A stretch of DNA of 64,000 nucleotides from an uncultured Mycobacterium sp. (lineage in GTDB: Bacteria; Actinomycetota; Actinomycetes; Mycobacteriales; Mycobacteriaceae). The notes under the pieces were generated by a model, which was not told the origin of the DNA, did not search any database, and saw only the letters and a program-made list of their open reading frames with translations. The stretch is from contig FLQS01000012.1 in the NCBI GenBank assembly GCA_900078375.1, positions 62,001 to 126,000 of the forward strand. Reading direction: 5' to 3'. The translations under genes and the position numbers were made by a program. Shown here piece by piece: positions 8,332-18,093 of the stretch; positions within the stretch are counted from its first letter, which is position 1; each line of letters starts with the position of its first letter.

Positions 8332-9714
8332 TCAACCGGCCAGTTCGTCGATCACGGCCCGGGCCGCTCGTTCGCCGGCGTCGACGGCGCCTTCCATGTA
8401 AGCGCTCCAATAGGTGGCGGTATCCGTTGACGCCCAGTGGATCACACCGATGGGGGCGCTCAGGGCGGGGCCGTACGAGGTCCAGACGTGGGGGCCGAGG
8501 TTGGCGTTGTAGCAGCCACGCGTCCACTGCCGATCCGACCATTCCCCGTCGACGTAGAACTCCGGCTTGGCCGCCTTGCTGCCGTAGTGGCGCACCAGTT
8601 GCGCGATCAGCGCGGCCCGGCGCTCCGCTTCGGGAAGGCGCCCGAAGGTGCGGGCCTGTTCGCCCTCCAGGAACATCAGGATCACCCCGTGGTCATCGCC
8701 GGGGATGCAGGTGTCGTTGGACATCCGGGCCGGGCCGGCGTCCGAGATGAGCTGGCCGTTCAATCCGTCAGCGCGCCAAAAGGGTTCGTCGTAGCCGACA
8801 AATGCTTTCATCGACGAACCGTTGGGCAGCCGTTGGGTGAGCTGGTCACGAACGCCGGAAAGTGGTGGGTCGTACATGATCCGGCCGGCGAGTGTCGGCG
8901 AGATGGCGACGATCACCCGACGGCCACGGGCGACCAATCCACCGCGGCAGTGCACGGCGACGCTGGTGGCGGTGTGTTCGATCAGTTGAACCGGAACGTT
9001 GAGCACGATGCGGTCGGTGAGCAGGGCGGCCAGCCGGCGGGGGATCTCACTGGTGCCGCCGACGAACCGGGTGGTCTGGGCGCCGCCCTCGGATTCGGCG
9101 AACAGCTCCGAGGTCACACCACAGGTCTGGATGGTGAACAGCAGATGCAGGAAGGACACCTCGGCGGTGGGCACCGCCAGGATGCCGACCGTGCAGATCT
9201 CCAGCAGCGTGCGCGCGACCGTCGACAGGCCCTGCGCGTCGTACCAGGCGCCCGCGGTGACGGCGTCCCATTCCGCGGCGCGCGGTGCCAGCCACGGCGC
9301 TTCGACCGGCACCTCGGTGGCCAGCTCGTCGAGGCTGCGCAGGACGCGTTCGAGTTGGGCCAACTCGTCGGCGAATCGGATGTGAAACGCGTTCTCGCGC
9401 AGCACACCGGTGTCGCCGAACTCGTAAGACGTCTCGCCGTCCTCGAACTGCGGGTAGGTCTCGACGCCGAGTTCGGCGGCCAGCGCGAACATCCGCTCGT
9501 GGGTGTCACCGATCCACTGGGCGCCCAACTCGACCGGCAGTCCCGGCAGGACTTCCTCGGTGAGGATGCGGCCGCCGACGCGCTCATCGGCCTCCAGCAC
9601 CACCGGTTGCAAACCGGCCTCGAGAAGCTTGCGGGCGGCGATCATCCCCGAAAGCCCGGCGCCCACAATGACGACGTCCGCGTCGATGTCCTTCTGCTTC
9701 GGCATGGTGGACAC
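8332..9714 (-). CDS. flavin-containing amine oxidase
   Basis: 460 residues. The dinucleotide fold VVIVGAGLSGMIAARKL opens the protein, then RVGGRILTEEVLPG, which is the second FAD contact of the monoamine-oxidase family, and the C-terminal FAD stretch IHWASTDTATYWSAYMEGAV. The family oxidises primary amines or polyamines to aldehydes with H2O2 release. No signal peptide, so cytoplasmic. It sits just downstream (21 bp) of the amino-acid ABC transporter on the same strand, which suggests the transporter could bring in its substrate; that is inference. Resembles mycobacterial AofH but the exact amine is not known. Confidence 0.88.
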   Translation of the reverse strand: MSTMPKQKDIDADVVIVGAGLSGMIAARKLLEAGLQPVVLEADERVGGRILTEEVLPGLPVELGAQWIGDTHERMFALAAELGVETYPQFEDGETSYEFGDTGVLRENAFHIRFADELAQLERVLRSLDELATEVPVEAPWLAPRAAEWDAVTAGAWYDAQGLSTVARTLLEICTVGILAVPTAEVSFLHLLFTIQTCGVTSELFAESEGGAQTTRFVGGTSEIPRRLAALLTDRIVLNVPVQLIEHTATSVAVHCRGGLVARGRRVIVAISPTLAGRIMYDPPLSGVRDQLTQRLPNGSSMKAFVGYDEPFWRADGLNGQLISDAGPARMSNDTCIPGDDHGVILMFLEGEQARTFGRLPEAERRAALIAQLVRHYGSKAAKPEFYVDGEWSDRQWTRGCYNANLGPHVWTSYGPALSAPIGVIHWASTDTATYWSAYMEGAVDAGERAARAVIDELAG

Positions 9715-9735
9715 TTTGACACAGGGCCGGTCCGG

Positions 9736-10512
9736 CTACAGCGGATTGAGGACCCGATCCAGGAACTGGCGGGTGCGCTCCTCCTTCGGATTCCCGATCA
9801 CCTCGTCGGGCGGCCCCTTCTCCAGGATGATGCCGCCGTCGGTGAACAGCACCTGGCTGGAAACCTGCTTGGCGAACTGGATTTCGTGAGTGACGATCAC
9901 CAGCGTCCAACCCTCGACCGCAAGGTCCTTGATCACCGAGAGCACCTCGCCGACCAGTTCGGGATCCAGCGCTGAGGTCGGCTCGTCGAACAGAACCAGC
10001 TTGGGCTTGAGCGCCAGTGCCCTGGCGATGCCGACCCGCTGCTGCTGTCCGCCGGACAGTTGGTAGGGGTACTGGTCCTGCTTGGCGGCCAGCCCGACCT
10101 GATCGAGGAGTTCGACGGCTTCGGCGACCGCTTCCTCCTTGGGCCGCTTCTGCACGATCACCGGGCCTTCGATGATGTTCTCCAGAACTGTCTTGTGCGG
10201 AAACAGGTTGTGCCCCTGGAACACGAAGCCGCTGCGCGACTGGAATCTGCGCACCTCGGGTTTGGGTGTCGGCGTGGAGAAGTCGATCTCGATGTCGTCG
10301 ACCCGGATCACCCCGGCATCGGCCCGGTCGAGCGCGTTGAGCGTACGCAGCAGTGTCGTCTTGCCCGACCCGGACGGCCCGATGATCGCGGTGGCCGTGC
10401 CCCGCTCGACGGTGAACGAGACGCCCTTGAGCACCTTGTTGTCGCCGAACGCCTTCTGCACGTTGTCGGCGACGACACGGTATTCGACTTCGCCGGTGGT
10501 GGTGTCAGTCAT
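9736..10512 (-). CDS. polar amino-acid ABC transporter, ATP-binding protein (GlnQ type)
   Basis: 258 residues with Walker [17 protein letters not shown]-loop in [18 protein letters not shown], signature [15 protein letters not shown], Walker [13 protein letters not shown] and switch His in VTHEIQFA. The pattern is that of the PAAT class that moves polar amino acids. Its ATG overlaps the stop of the upstream permease gene by 4 bp, so the two are translationally coupled and form one importer. Confidence 0.93.
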   Translation of the reverse strand: MTDTTTGEVEYRVVADNVQKAFGDNKVLKGVSFTVERGTATAIIGPSGSGKTTLLRTLNALDRADAGVIRVDDIEIDFSTPTPKPEVRRFQSRSGFVFQGHNLFPHKTVLENIIEGPVIVQKRPKEEAVAEAVELLDQVGLAAKQDQYPYQLSGGQQQRVGIARALALKPKLVLFDEPTSALDPELVGEVLSVIKDLAVEGWTLVIVTHEIQFAKQVSSQVLFTDGGIILEKGPPDEVIGNPKEERTRQFLDRVLNPL

Positions 10513-11981
10513 CGCGCCACATACCTTTCCAGTCGACGTTCAAGGCGGCTCTGGCCGAACGAGAGCACCAGGCAGATGATCCAGTAGTACACGGCGGCAG
10601 TGCCGTACAGCGCGAAGAATTCGAAGGTCGGTGCGGCCGCCACCTGTGCGGTGCGCAGCAGTTCGGTCACCAAAATCGTTGACGCTAGCGAAGTGTCTTT
10701 GACCAGCGAGATCAGTGTGTTGGACAGCGGCGGCACCGCCACCCGGGCCGCTTGCGGGAGGATGATCCGCCGCAGCGCACCGGCGTAGTGGTAGCCGATG
10801 GTTTCGGCGGCCTCCCATTGGCCCTTGGGAATGCTCTGGATCGCCGAACGGATGATCTCGGCCGCGTACCCGCCGACATTGAGGCTGAACGCGATCACCG
10901 CGGCTAGGAACGGCTCAAGTTTGATCCCGATCTGCGGCAGCGCGAAGAAGATGATGAACAGCTGCACCAGCAGTGGGGTACCGCGAATGATCGAGATGTA
11001 GAACCGGGAGATGTTGGACACCAACACATTCCTGGACAACCGGCCCAGGGCCACCACGAGCGCGATCACCAGACCGATGATGAAGCTGATGACGGTCAGC
11101 GGAATGGTCACCGTGATCGCCGCCTTGGCCAGCGGCCACAGGTTATCGGCGATGAGCTTCCACACCGAGCGGTGTCCGGCTTCGGCTCCATCGCTGGCCG
11201 GCGCCCCGGTGGCGTTGGCCTTCAGATACTTCTGCGAGATCGTCGCCAGCGTGCCGTCGGCCTTGAGCTCGTCGAGTGCCTTGTTCAGCTCCGGCAGCAA
11301 GCCGCTGTTCTTGCGGGCTGCGAAGCCCTGCTCGCTCTTCTCGCCGATCGTCGCGCCGATCTTGACCGACTGGTTGTTGGTCTCGGCCTGATAGGCGTGG
11401 AAGGCGATGCTGTCGTTGACGACGGCGTCCACCCGGCCCTGGTTGAGCAGGGTGATCGCCTGAGTGAAACCTTCGACCGGTGCCACCGTGGCACCGGCGT
11501 CGCGGGAGATCTGGGCCCAGTTGCTGGTGATGCTCGCGCCGACGGTTTTGCCCTTGAGATCGGCCAGGGACTTGATCGAATCGTCGTCCGCCCGGGTGAT
11601 GATGACGCCTTCACCCACCGAGTAGGGCTCGGAGAGGTCGTATTTGCTCTTACGTTCGGGAGTGATGGTGACTTCGTTGGCGACCACGTCGAATCGGTTG
11701 GCTTCCAGCGCGGCGAAGATGGAGTCCCATGGTGTCTGGACGAATTCGACCTTCTTGCCGAGCTTTTGGCCAACCGCGTTGGCGATGTCGACGTCGTAGC
11801 CGGCGAGTTGCCCGGTCGCGGGATCCTGGAAACTGAACGGCGCATAGGTGCCTTCGGTGCCGACCCGCAGCACACCGGAGGACAGCGGGTCGCCACCGTC
11901 GGTCTTGGATCCGCAGCCGCCGAGGAGCACGGCCGCGATCATCACGACGGCCAGCAGCGCGGCGCGTGGTAGGTGACGCAT
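10509..11981 (-). CDS. fused substrate-binding lipoprotein and permease of an amino-acid ABC transporter
   Basis: 490 residues from the ATG at 11981. A lipoprotein signal ends in VLLGGC with Cys23 as the lipid site; residues about 35-265 are a family-3 solute-binding domain (LRVGTEGTYAPFSF, then AGYDVDIANAVGQKLGKKV); the last 220 residues are a HisM-type permease with the cytoplasmic EAA loop EAAETIGYHYAGALRRI. The binding protein is therefore tethered directly to the membrane part, as in GlnPQ of lactic bacteria. With the ATPase next door this makes a two-gene importer. The specificity, glutamine, glutamate or another polar amino acid, cannot be read with certainty. Confidence 0.92.
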   Translation of the reverse strand: MRHLPRAALLAVVMIAAVLLGGCGSKTDGGDPLSSGVLRVGTEGTYAPFSFQDPATGQLAGYDVDIANAVGQKLGKKVEFVQTPWDSIFAALEANRFDVVANEVTITPERKSKYDLSEPYSVGEGVIITRADDDSIKSLADLKGKTVGASITSNWAQISRDAGATVAPVEGFTQAITLLNQGRVDAVVNDSIAFHAYQAETNNQSVKIGATIGEKSEQGFAARKNSGLLPELNKALDELKADGTLATISQKYLKANATGAPASDGAEAGHRSVWKLIADNLWPLAKAAITVTIPLTVISFIIGLVIALVVALGRLSRNVLVSNISRFYISIIRGTPLLVQLFIIFFALPQIGIKLEPFLAAVIAFSLNVGGYAAEIIRSAIQSIPKGQWEAAETIGYHYAGALRRIILPQAARVAVPPLSNTLISLVKDTSLASTILVTELLRTAQVAAAPTFEFFALYGTAAVYYWIICLVLSFGQSRLERRLERYVAR

Positions 11982-12026
11982 TCGGGGGACTGTAACGAGG
12001 CCAGGGATGCCCGCCAAGGGTTGCGA

Positions 12027-12911
12027 TCAAACGGGTTGATATACCCACGGTTCATGGGGAAGCCCGGCGGGGTCGAAGCGTTTCAGAAGTTCGGCCATGT
12101 CCGGTGCGGGCCAGCCCAGCGATTCGGTGATCAGTTCAAACGCCAGGGGGACTCCGAGTTCGGCCAGGGTTACCGCGCCGTCACGCTTGGCCAGCCGTTT
12201 GCCTTCGGCGTTGACGACCAGCGGCACGTGGGCGTACACCGGCTGCGGATAGCCCAGGAGGTTCGCCAGGTACGCCTGCCGAGGGGAGGACGACAACAGG
12301 TCGTCACCGCGGACCACCTGGTCGACGCCGGACTGCGCATCGTCGACGACGACGGCCAGGTTGTAGGCCGGTACCCCGTCACCGCGGCGCAGCACGAAGT
12401 CGTCGACCACGCCGGTGTAGGTGCCGTGCACCAGATCGGTGACGGTGTACTCGGTCGTATCGGCGCGCAGCCGCAGCGCCGGTGGCCGGCCGGCCTCGCG
12501 CTTCGTGGTCCGTTCGGCGTCACTCAACTCGCGACACGTGCCGGGGTAGGCCCCTTCGGGGGCATGCGGCGCACGCGGCGCGCTGAGGATATCCCTTCTG
12601 CTGCAGTAGCATTCGTAGGTCAGACCCCGATCGGTCAGGCGAGCGATCACCGCGTCATAGCGCTCCTGCTGTCGGGACTGCCACTGCGGCTGGTCATCCC
12701 AGGTGACGCCGATGGCGGCCAGATCGGCCAGCTGCTGGTGCGCCACATCATCGTGAGTGCGATCGTCGAGGTCCTCGATACGCATCAGGAAGCGCCGTCC
12801 GGTCGAGCGGGCGAACAACCACGCGAGCACAGCGGTGCGCAAGTTGCCGATGTGCAGGTCGGCCGACGGGCTGGGGGCGAACCGGCCCGCGCCCGGCGTT
12901 GGGCGGGTCAC
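12027..12911 (-). CDS. gluQ: glutamyl-Q tRNA(Asp) synthetase
   Basis: 294 residues, the size of a GluRS catalytic domain without the anticodon-binding part. Class I motifs are present: GRFAPSPSADLHIGN (HIGH-type) and GKRLAKRDGAVTL (KMSKS-type). A Cys/Tyr cluster CYCSRRD and a later Cys in YPGTCREL match the zinc-site region of GluQRS. The enzyme charges glutamate onto the queuosine base at position 34 of tRNA-Asp. It lies between the amino-acid transporter and irtB on the same strand, with no sign of a functional link. Confidence 0.92.
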   Translation of the reverse strand: MTRPTPGAGRFAPSPSADLHIGNLRTAVLAWLFARSTGRRFLMRIEDLDDRTHDDVAHQQLADLAAIGVTWDDQPQWQSRQQERYDAVIARLTDRGLTYECYCSRRDILSAPRAPHAPEGAYPGTCRELSDAERTTKREAGRPPALRLRADTTEYTVTDLVHGTYTGVVDDFVLRRGDGVPAYNLAVVVDDAQSGVDQVVRGDDLLSSSPRQAYLANLLGYPQPVYAHVPLVVNAEGKRLAKRDGAVTLAELGVPLAFELITESLGWPAPDMAELLKRFDPAGLPHEPWVYQPV

Positions 12912-12925
12912 GCCCGCAATCTAAC

Positions 12926-14695
12926 TCAGTTGTGTGTCGATTGTTTCGGGCCGGCGGCGTCCGCGGCGATCTGCCAGCCGGCGCTGGTCTCCTGTTGACG
13001 CCAGAATTCAGCGAATCGTCCACCGAGCGTGTTGAGTTCGTCGATGCTGCCCTGTTCGACGATCGCCCCGTCGTCGACGAACAGGACCTGGTCGGCCTTG
13101 CGGATGGCATCGAGCCGGTGGGCGATGATGACCCGGGTGCGCTGATGCGGATCGTCGCTGATGGCCAGGGTGATCGATGCCTCGTTCTCGGTGTCCAGCG
13201 CGCTGGTCGCCTCATCGATCAGCAGCACACCGGCCGGCTTGACCAGGGCGCGCGCGATGCTGACGCGCTGGCGTTCACCGCCGGACAGTGCGGTCCCGGC
13301 CTCGCCGACCTTGGTCTGGGCGCCGTTGGGCAGCCGCTCGACGATGTTGTCGACACGGGCCAGCGCCATGGCGCGGTGGACGGCGTCGTCGTCCGCCTCG
13401 GGATGGCCGACCCGGATGTTGTCGGCGATCGTTCCGTCGAACAGGTACGGATGTTGGAACACCACGCTGACCAGCGCACGCCGGGCCTCGGGGTCGATCT
13501 CGGCGACGTCGGTGCCGTCGACGAGGATTTGCCCGCGCACGGGCGTGTGCAGCCCGGCGATCAGCGACAGGATCGTGCTCTTGCCCGAACCGGATGGGCC
13601 GACGATGGCGGTGGTACTGGCCGGTTCGAGGGTGAAGGTGACGTCCTTGAGCACGTCGGAACCCTGGTAGTCAAAGCCCACCGAGCGGAATTCGATTCGG
13701 GGCGGCCGGGATTCACCGGATGGCAGCGGCCCATACTCCGACTGCTCGTCGAGCGGTGCCGTGGTGACGGTGCTCAGGCGGTCCAGCAGCCCGCGCGACG
13801 ACTCCATGGCGCTGGACAGATCGGCCAGCACCGTGAAGGGCTCGAGGAACCGCACCATCACGATCGCCAGTGCCACCGCCGCAGGGGCGCCGATGTCACC
13901 CCGCAGGGCCAGCGTCGTGATAGTGCCCGCCAGCAGGATGAGCGCAATCTGGCTGGCCACGCTGAACAGGAGCTGGCCGGGGATCTGGAACAGCAGCAGC
14001 CGCAGGGTCGCCCCCCGCGCGGCGGTGATGGCCTCCCCGGTTTGGCTGCGGGCGGCCGTCACACGGCGGCTGGCCCGCAACGCCTGCTGGGTGCGGGCGA
14101 ACTCGACGAGGCGTTCGGTCAGGGCGCTGTGGGCGCCGGCGTCGGCGGCGTCGGCGGTGCGGACCAGTCGCTGGCTTGCGGCAAGCGCGCCGAACATGAA
14201 CGGCACCGCGATCGCGGCCGCCACCCCCACCTGCCAGGAGACGAAGAACAGCCCGATCGTGATCGCGGCCGGTAGCAGCAGCGCACCGATGAACGGGCTG
14301 AGCAGGTTGGCGACGAAGCCGACGAGCTCGGGAGCGCTGGCGGCGATCGCCTGGCGGGCCACGGCCGTGTTGTCGGCGGTGAACCAGCGCAGGGGAGTTT
14401 CGGTGAGCCGGTTGGCCATCGCGTGGCCAGTGGTGTCCGCCAGTGTGAAACCGATGCCGTAGCCGATCCGTGCCAGGGTCATGTCGATGACCCATCCGCC
14501 GACGGTGACCGCGGTGAGGGCGCCGACCCAGGGCCACGCGTCGGCCGGGTATGAGCCGAACAGCCCGACGAGGAGCGGCACGAGCAGCAGCGCGCTCGCC
14601 GCGCGAAGAATGACCGAAATCAGCGACAGCACAACATAGGTGGTGAGATGCCTGCGATGGTGCGCCGGGATCAACCGGATGAGGCTGCAGATCAT
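12926..14695 (-). CDS. irtB: iron-carboxymycobactin ABC transporter half, IrtB
   Basis: 589 residues. Six membrane helices occupy roughly 15-300 and the nucleotide-binding domain the rest, with Walker [15 protein letters not shown], signature [15 protein letters not shown] and Walker [13 protein letters not shown]. The open frame continues upstream to 15250 inside irtA, but the ATG at 14695 is right because it overlaps the irtA stop in an ATGA and the first helix follows at once. Works as a heterodimer with IrtA to import ferric siderophore. Controlled with irtA from the IdeR-type operator upstream. Confidence 0.92.
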   Translation of the reverse strand: MICSLIRLIPAHHRRHLTTYVVLSLISVILRAASALLLVPLLVGLFGSYPADAWPWVGALTAVTVGGWVIDMTLARIGYGIGFTLADTTGHAMANRLTETPLRWFTADNTAVARQAIAASAPELVGFVANLLSPFIGALLLPAAITIGLFFVSWQVGVAAAIAVPFMFGALAASQRLVRTADAADAGAHSALTERLVEFARTQQALRASRRVTAARSQTGEAITAARGATLRLLLFQIPGQLLFSVASQIALILLAGTITTLALRGDIGAPAAVALAIVMVRFLEPFTVLADLSSAMESSRGLLDRLSTVTTAPLDEQSEYGPLPSGESRPPRIEFRSVGFDYQGSDVLKDVTFTLEPASTTAIVGPSGSGKSTILSLIAGLHTPVRGQILVDGTDVAEIDPEARRALVSVVFQHPYLFDGTIADNIRVGHPEADDDAVHRAMALARVDNIVERLPNGAQTKVGEAGTALSGGERQRVSIARALVKPAGVLLIDEATSALDTENEASITLAISDDPHQRTRVIIAHRLDAIRKADQVLFVDDGAIVEQGSIDELNTLGGRFAEFWRQQETSAGWQIAADAAGPKQSTHN

Positions 14696-17238
14696 CGGGC
14701 GGCCTCGCCGGTCAGTGCGACGCGCGCGGGTGTGGTACCGGCCAGCCGGCTGTCCCACAGGCGGCGGTAGCGGCCGTTGGCGGTGAGCAGCCCGGTGTGG
14801 GTGCCGATCTCGGAGATCCGCCCATGGTCGAGCACGACGATCTGGTCGGCACCGGTGATGGTGTGCAGCCGGTGTGCGATCACCAGCACGGTGCGGTTCT
14901 GAATCAGTGAGCTCAGTGCTTGCTGCACAAGGTATTCCGACTCCGGATCGGCAAACGCGGTGGCCTCGTCGAGGATGAGGATCGGGGTGTCGGCGAGCAG
15001 CGCGCGGGCGATGGTGAGGCGTTGCTTCTCGCCGCCGGACAGCTGGCTGTCGGCCCCAAGGATCGTGTCGTATCCGTCGGGCAATCGCAGGATTCGCTCG
15101 TGGATCTGCGCGCTGCGCGCTGCCGTCTCCACTTCTGAGACGTCGGCATCCGGGCGGGCCAGCGCGATGTTCTCGCGGACGGTACCCGCCACGAGCTGTA
15201 CCTCCTGGAACACGAAACCGACTCCTCTGTAGAGCTCGTCGGGCTCCCACGACCGGATGTCGCGGCCATCGATCCGGATCGCGCCACTGTCCACGTCGTG
15301 GAAGCGCGCCAGCAGCGCGGCCAGGGTCGACTTACCCGAACCGGACGGGCCCACCAGCGCGGTCACCGTCCCGGGCTTCAGGGCCAGCGTCACATCGTGG
15401 ATCACCGGCACACCACGGCGGTAACCGAAGCTGATGCCGTCGAACGTCACCCCGGGGGCCGTCGGGGACGACTGCGCATCTGGCTGCGTGCTCAATTCAG
15501 TCTCGTCGAGCGTGACTGCGATGCGCTTGGCGGCCTGGGTGCCCTCCCGAATACCGCCCAAACCGTAGGCGATGCCCAGCAGGCGGCTGCCAAACGTGGT
15601 GCCCAGCACCAGGAATGGCAGCAGCGTCGTCGGGGTCGTCCAGCCCGCCACGACGAACCCGGTGCCCGCGGTGACGATGAGCCACAGGAACGTAGACGGC
15701 CGCGTGACCAGATCCATGAACGTCTTCTTGCCGATGAACGGCCGCTGCCACTCGTTGAGGAAGGCGATGTAGTCGTCCAGGCGGTGGCGGAATGACGATG
15801 CCGCCGCACCACCGAAGACCCGAATCACGGGCTGGCCCTCCAGGAATGCCGCCGATTCGCCATTCATCCGCTCAGCCCACTTCGACGCCTCGGCGATCTT
15901 CGGTCCGCTCTGGTACACCATCGTCGCGGTGGTCACGATGTAGACGAGGATCGGCAGGAACAGGATCAGCGCCATCGCCCAGTCGACAGAGAACAGATAG
16001 ACCAGTACGGCGATCGGGGCGACCACTGCGGCGACTGCGTCGCACACGGCGTGGGTCACCAGATAGTGCAGCGACAGGGTGTCGTCCTGGATGAGTTTCT
16101 TGACCGAGCCGGAGCCCCGATCGGTGAACCAGCCCAACGGCATTCGGGCGAGCTTGTCCAGCAGGCGCCGCCGCACTTCGGCGCTGAACCGCATGTCGAC
16201 GACGTGCAGCCACAGCACCAGGACTGCACCCAGAGTGGTGCCGGTGCTCAGCAGCACCACGAATACCGTCACGGTCTTCCACACCCGGGAATGATCTGCG
16301 CCGCTGAGCAACTGCTGAGCCAACTCGACCAGCACCACGAACGGCGCCAGCTGGAGGATGGTAAGCAGCGCCTGGAGCATGCCCGCGACGATCAACTGCG
16401 ATTTGACCGGCGCCAGTAGGTCTTTGCCGGCTTGCGAACGCCACGTGCCCTTGGCGGCGGGGACCGGCTGGGCTGCGGGCGCCGGCGCGGTGTCGTCGCG
16501 ACTGCTGCCCATCTCGCGGCCTTGCGTCCAATACGCCTGGGCCTTCACGTCGGTCTTGGGGAACCCGAAGCTGTCCTTCAGTCGCTTTCGTAGGTGCTTG
16601 AGCGCACCGGCCTCGGGGCCCGCCCACGCCGACCAGTTCGACCAGTCCCGGTCCTCGATGGCAGCGGCCAGCGAGGTGTCATCGGTACGGGAGACCCAGT
16701 GCAGGCGGCGGCGCGGGTGCTCGGTGAGCGGGATGAGCTCGTCGTCGTCGCAGTGGCGTTCGAGGTACACCTCGATGTCGACGTCGGGCGGCAGCGCGGC
16801 CACGATGGAGTTGATCGCCGGGATCGATGCCGAGTCGCCGATGAGCAGGAAGCCGGCCGGCAGTTCCTCGGGCACTTCGAACCGGGTCGACCCCAGGGAG
16901 ACCACCGGGATGGTCATCCCCGGCTCGGCCGCCGAAGCCCAGGCACAGGCGGGACCGGCCGGCTCGTGCAGCACGATGTCGACCGCGAACCGGCCGGTGT
17001 CGGGATCGGCCCAGACGAGCGTGTAGGCGCGCTGGAACTCGGTCTTTCCGCCGGCTGGATCGGGAAACCAGAACCGCAGCCATGCCGTCGGACCCACGCC
17101 AACATCGGCGAATACGGTCGGTGACGACATGGTGATCCGGACGCAGTGCGGGGCGATGCGGGCGGTCTGCTCCACGGTCGCGACGTGATCGCGCCCCCCG
17201 AAGCCGCGCAGCATCGCACCTCCGATGCCTCGTCCCAT
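14692..17238 (-). CDS. irtA: iron-carboxymycobactin transporter with siderophore-reductase domain, IrtA
   Basis: 848 residues, close to the M. tuberculosis protein. The first 240 or so are a siderophore-interacting FAD domain ([20 protein letters not shown] for [20 protein letters not shown] for the nucleotide), which faces the cytoplasm and reduces the bound iron. Six helices follow (about 290-560), then an ATPase with [33 protein letters not shown] and [14 protein letters not shown]. The ATG at 17238 has a GGAGG site and an IdeR-type box 27 bp upstream. Co-transcribed with irtB. Iron import would therefore be repressed when iron is plentiful. Confidence 0.95.
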   Translation of the reverse strand: MGRGIGGAMLRGFGGRDHVATVEQTARIAPHCVRITMSSPTVFADVGVGPTAWLRFWFPDPAGGKTEFQRAYTLVWADPDTGRFAVDIVLHEPAGPACAWASAAEPGMTIPVVSLGSTRFEVPEELPAGFLLIGDSASIPAINSIVAALPPDVDIEVYLERHCDDDELIPLTEHPRRRLHWVSRTDDTSLAAAIEDRDWSNWSAWAGPEAGALKHLRKRLKDSFGFPKTDVKAQAYWTQGREMGSSRDDTAPAPAAQPVPAAKGTWRSQAGKDLLAPVKSQLIVAGMLQALLTILQLAPFVVLVELAQQLLSGADHSRVWKTVTVFVVLLSTGTTLGAVLVLWLHVVDMRFSAEVRRRLLDKLARMPLGWFTDRGSGSVKKLIQDDTLSLHYLVTHAVCDAVAAVVAPIAVLVYLFSVDWAMALILFLPILVYIVTTATMVYQSGPKIAEASKWAERMNGESAAFLEGQPVIRVFGGAAASSFRHRLDDYIAFLNEWQRPFIGKKTFMDLVTRPSTFLWLIVTAGTGFVVAGWTTPTTLLPFLVLGTTFGSRLLGIAYGLGGIREGTQAAKRIAVTLDETELSTQPDAQSSPTAPGVTFDGISFGYRRGVPVIHDVTLALKPGTVTALVGPSGSGKSTLAALLARFHDVDSGAIRIDGRDIRSWEPDELYRGVGFVFQEVQLVAGTVRENIALARPDADVSEVETAARSAQIHERILRLPDGYDTILGADSQLSGGEKQRLTIARALLADTPILILDEATAFADPESEYLVQQALSSLIQNRTVLVIAHRLHTITGADQIVVLDHGRISEIGTHTGLLTANGRYRRLWDSRLAGTTPARVALTGEAAR

Positions 17239-17264
17239 ATCGGTGTCCTCCGCTAGCAGGCGTG

Positions 17265-17283
17265 TCTAGTTAGGCTAACCTAA
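17265..17283 (-). promoter_or_regulatory. IdeR-type iron box upstream of irtA
   Basis: The 19-mer ending GTTAGGCTAACCTAA matches 16 of 19 positions of the published mycobacterial IdeR consensus TTAGGTTAGGCTAACCTAA, with all mismatches in one outer arm. It lies 27 bp ahead of the irtA start, where a repressor would block the promoter. The same intergenic space serves bfrA in the other direction. Confidence 0.88.
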
Positions 17284-17436
17284 GCTCACTACCTCAGGGG
17301 CCCTACGGGGTCCGCCTGCCGGGAAAATCGCAGCGGAATTGGCTACCTGTCGCGCGTGCAATTCAGGGATCCGAATTATTTTGACCTGACCGCTTATTTC
17401 GGCCATTAAGTAAGGCGAGACTAACCAAATTTCATG

Positions 17437-17455
17437 GAAGTCAGCCTAGCCTTGT
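17437..17455 (+). promoter_or_regulatory. weak second IdeR-like box, bfrA side
   Basis: The stretch GGAAGTCAGCCTAGCCTTG matches about 12 of 19 positions of the IdeR consensus in its reverse form, with the core AGCCTA well kept. It lies about 150 bp before bfrA. In M. tuberculosis IdeR activates bfrA from far-upstream tandem boxes, so a weak distal site is plausible. The rest of the 366-bp irtA-bfrA gap (17239-17604) holds no gene that I can support. Confidence 0.4.
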
Positions 17456-17604
17456 CTTATTTGCCGCCCAGGGTTTTGATGTGCCAATCTTCAAGCAAGA
17501 CAACCCATCTGACCACGACAATCGGCGCGCCGCCGGCGAATTTGTATTAGGTTCATCGAATACGGTATTGATTGCGGTCCGGCGACATTTGACAGGAGAA
17601 AGTC

Positions 17605-18093
17605 ATGCAAGGCGACAGCGAGATTCTCACTCTCCTCAATCAGCAGCTGACGAGTGAACTGACCGCGATCAACCAGTACTTCCTGCACTCCAAGATGCAG
17701 GACAACTGGGGGTTCACCGAGCTGGCCAAGCACACCCGGGACGAATCGTTCGACGAGATGCGCCATGCCGAACGGGTGACCGATCGCATCCTGATCCTCG
17801 ACGGGCTGCCCAACTACCAGCGGATCGGCACGCTGAACATCGGCCAGACGATCCGCGAACAGTTCGAGAGCGACCTGGCCCTCGAGTACGAGGTGGTCAA
17901 CCGGCTGAAGCCGGCCATCGTGCGCTGCCGCGAGAAGCAGGACTCCACCACGGCCAATCTTTTCGAGGACATTGTGTCCGACGAGGAAAACCACATCGAT
18001 TACCTCGAGACCCAGCTCGAGCTGATGAACAAGCTGGGTGTGGAGCTGTACTCGGCGCAGTGCGTCTCCCGGCCGCCGGGCGCGCTGGGCTAG
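17605..18093 (+). CDS. bfrA: bacterioferritin BfrA
   Basis: 162 residues, a near-standard haem bacterioferritin. Met52 in SFDEMRHAE is the inter-subunit haem ligand; E18, E51, H54, E94, E127 and H130 of the di-iron ferroxidase site are all in place. It builds a 24-mer iron store in the cytoplasm. ATG at 17605 is preceded by AGGAG. It faces irtA across the shared control region, so uptake and storage genes are divergent here. The C-terminal stop overlaps the stop of ligC. Confidence 0.95.
   Translation: MQGDSEILTLLNQQLTSELTAINQYFLHSKMQDNWGFTELAKHTRDESFDEMRHAERVTDRILILDGLPNYQRIGTLNIGQTIREQFESDLALEYEVVNRLKPAIVRCREKQDSTTANLFEDIVSDEENHIDYLETQLELMNKLGVELYSAQCVSRPPGALG

Noticed and set aside
8437..9975. 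Plus-strand frame of 512 residues over the amine oxidase
   Set aside because: Mirror of the real flavin amine oxidase and the start of the ATPase gene; no motif.
12926..15250. Open frame of 774 residues that would extend IrtB upstream
   Set aside because: The first 185 codons overlap irtA on the same strand, are Arg/His/Pro-rich with no domain, and the ATG at 14695 has the ATGA overlap and the first membrane helix.
17400..17430. TTAAGTAAGGC and CTAACCAA half-sites as a third IdeR box
   Set aside because: The two halves are separated by extra bases, so the palindrome spacing is wrong; fewer than half of the consensus positions match in any register.
17547..17565. TTAGGTT near bfrA as another IdeR half-site
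   Set aside because: Only the first seven bases fit; 10 of 19 overall is not above what AT-richer intergenic sequence gives.
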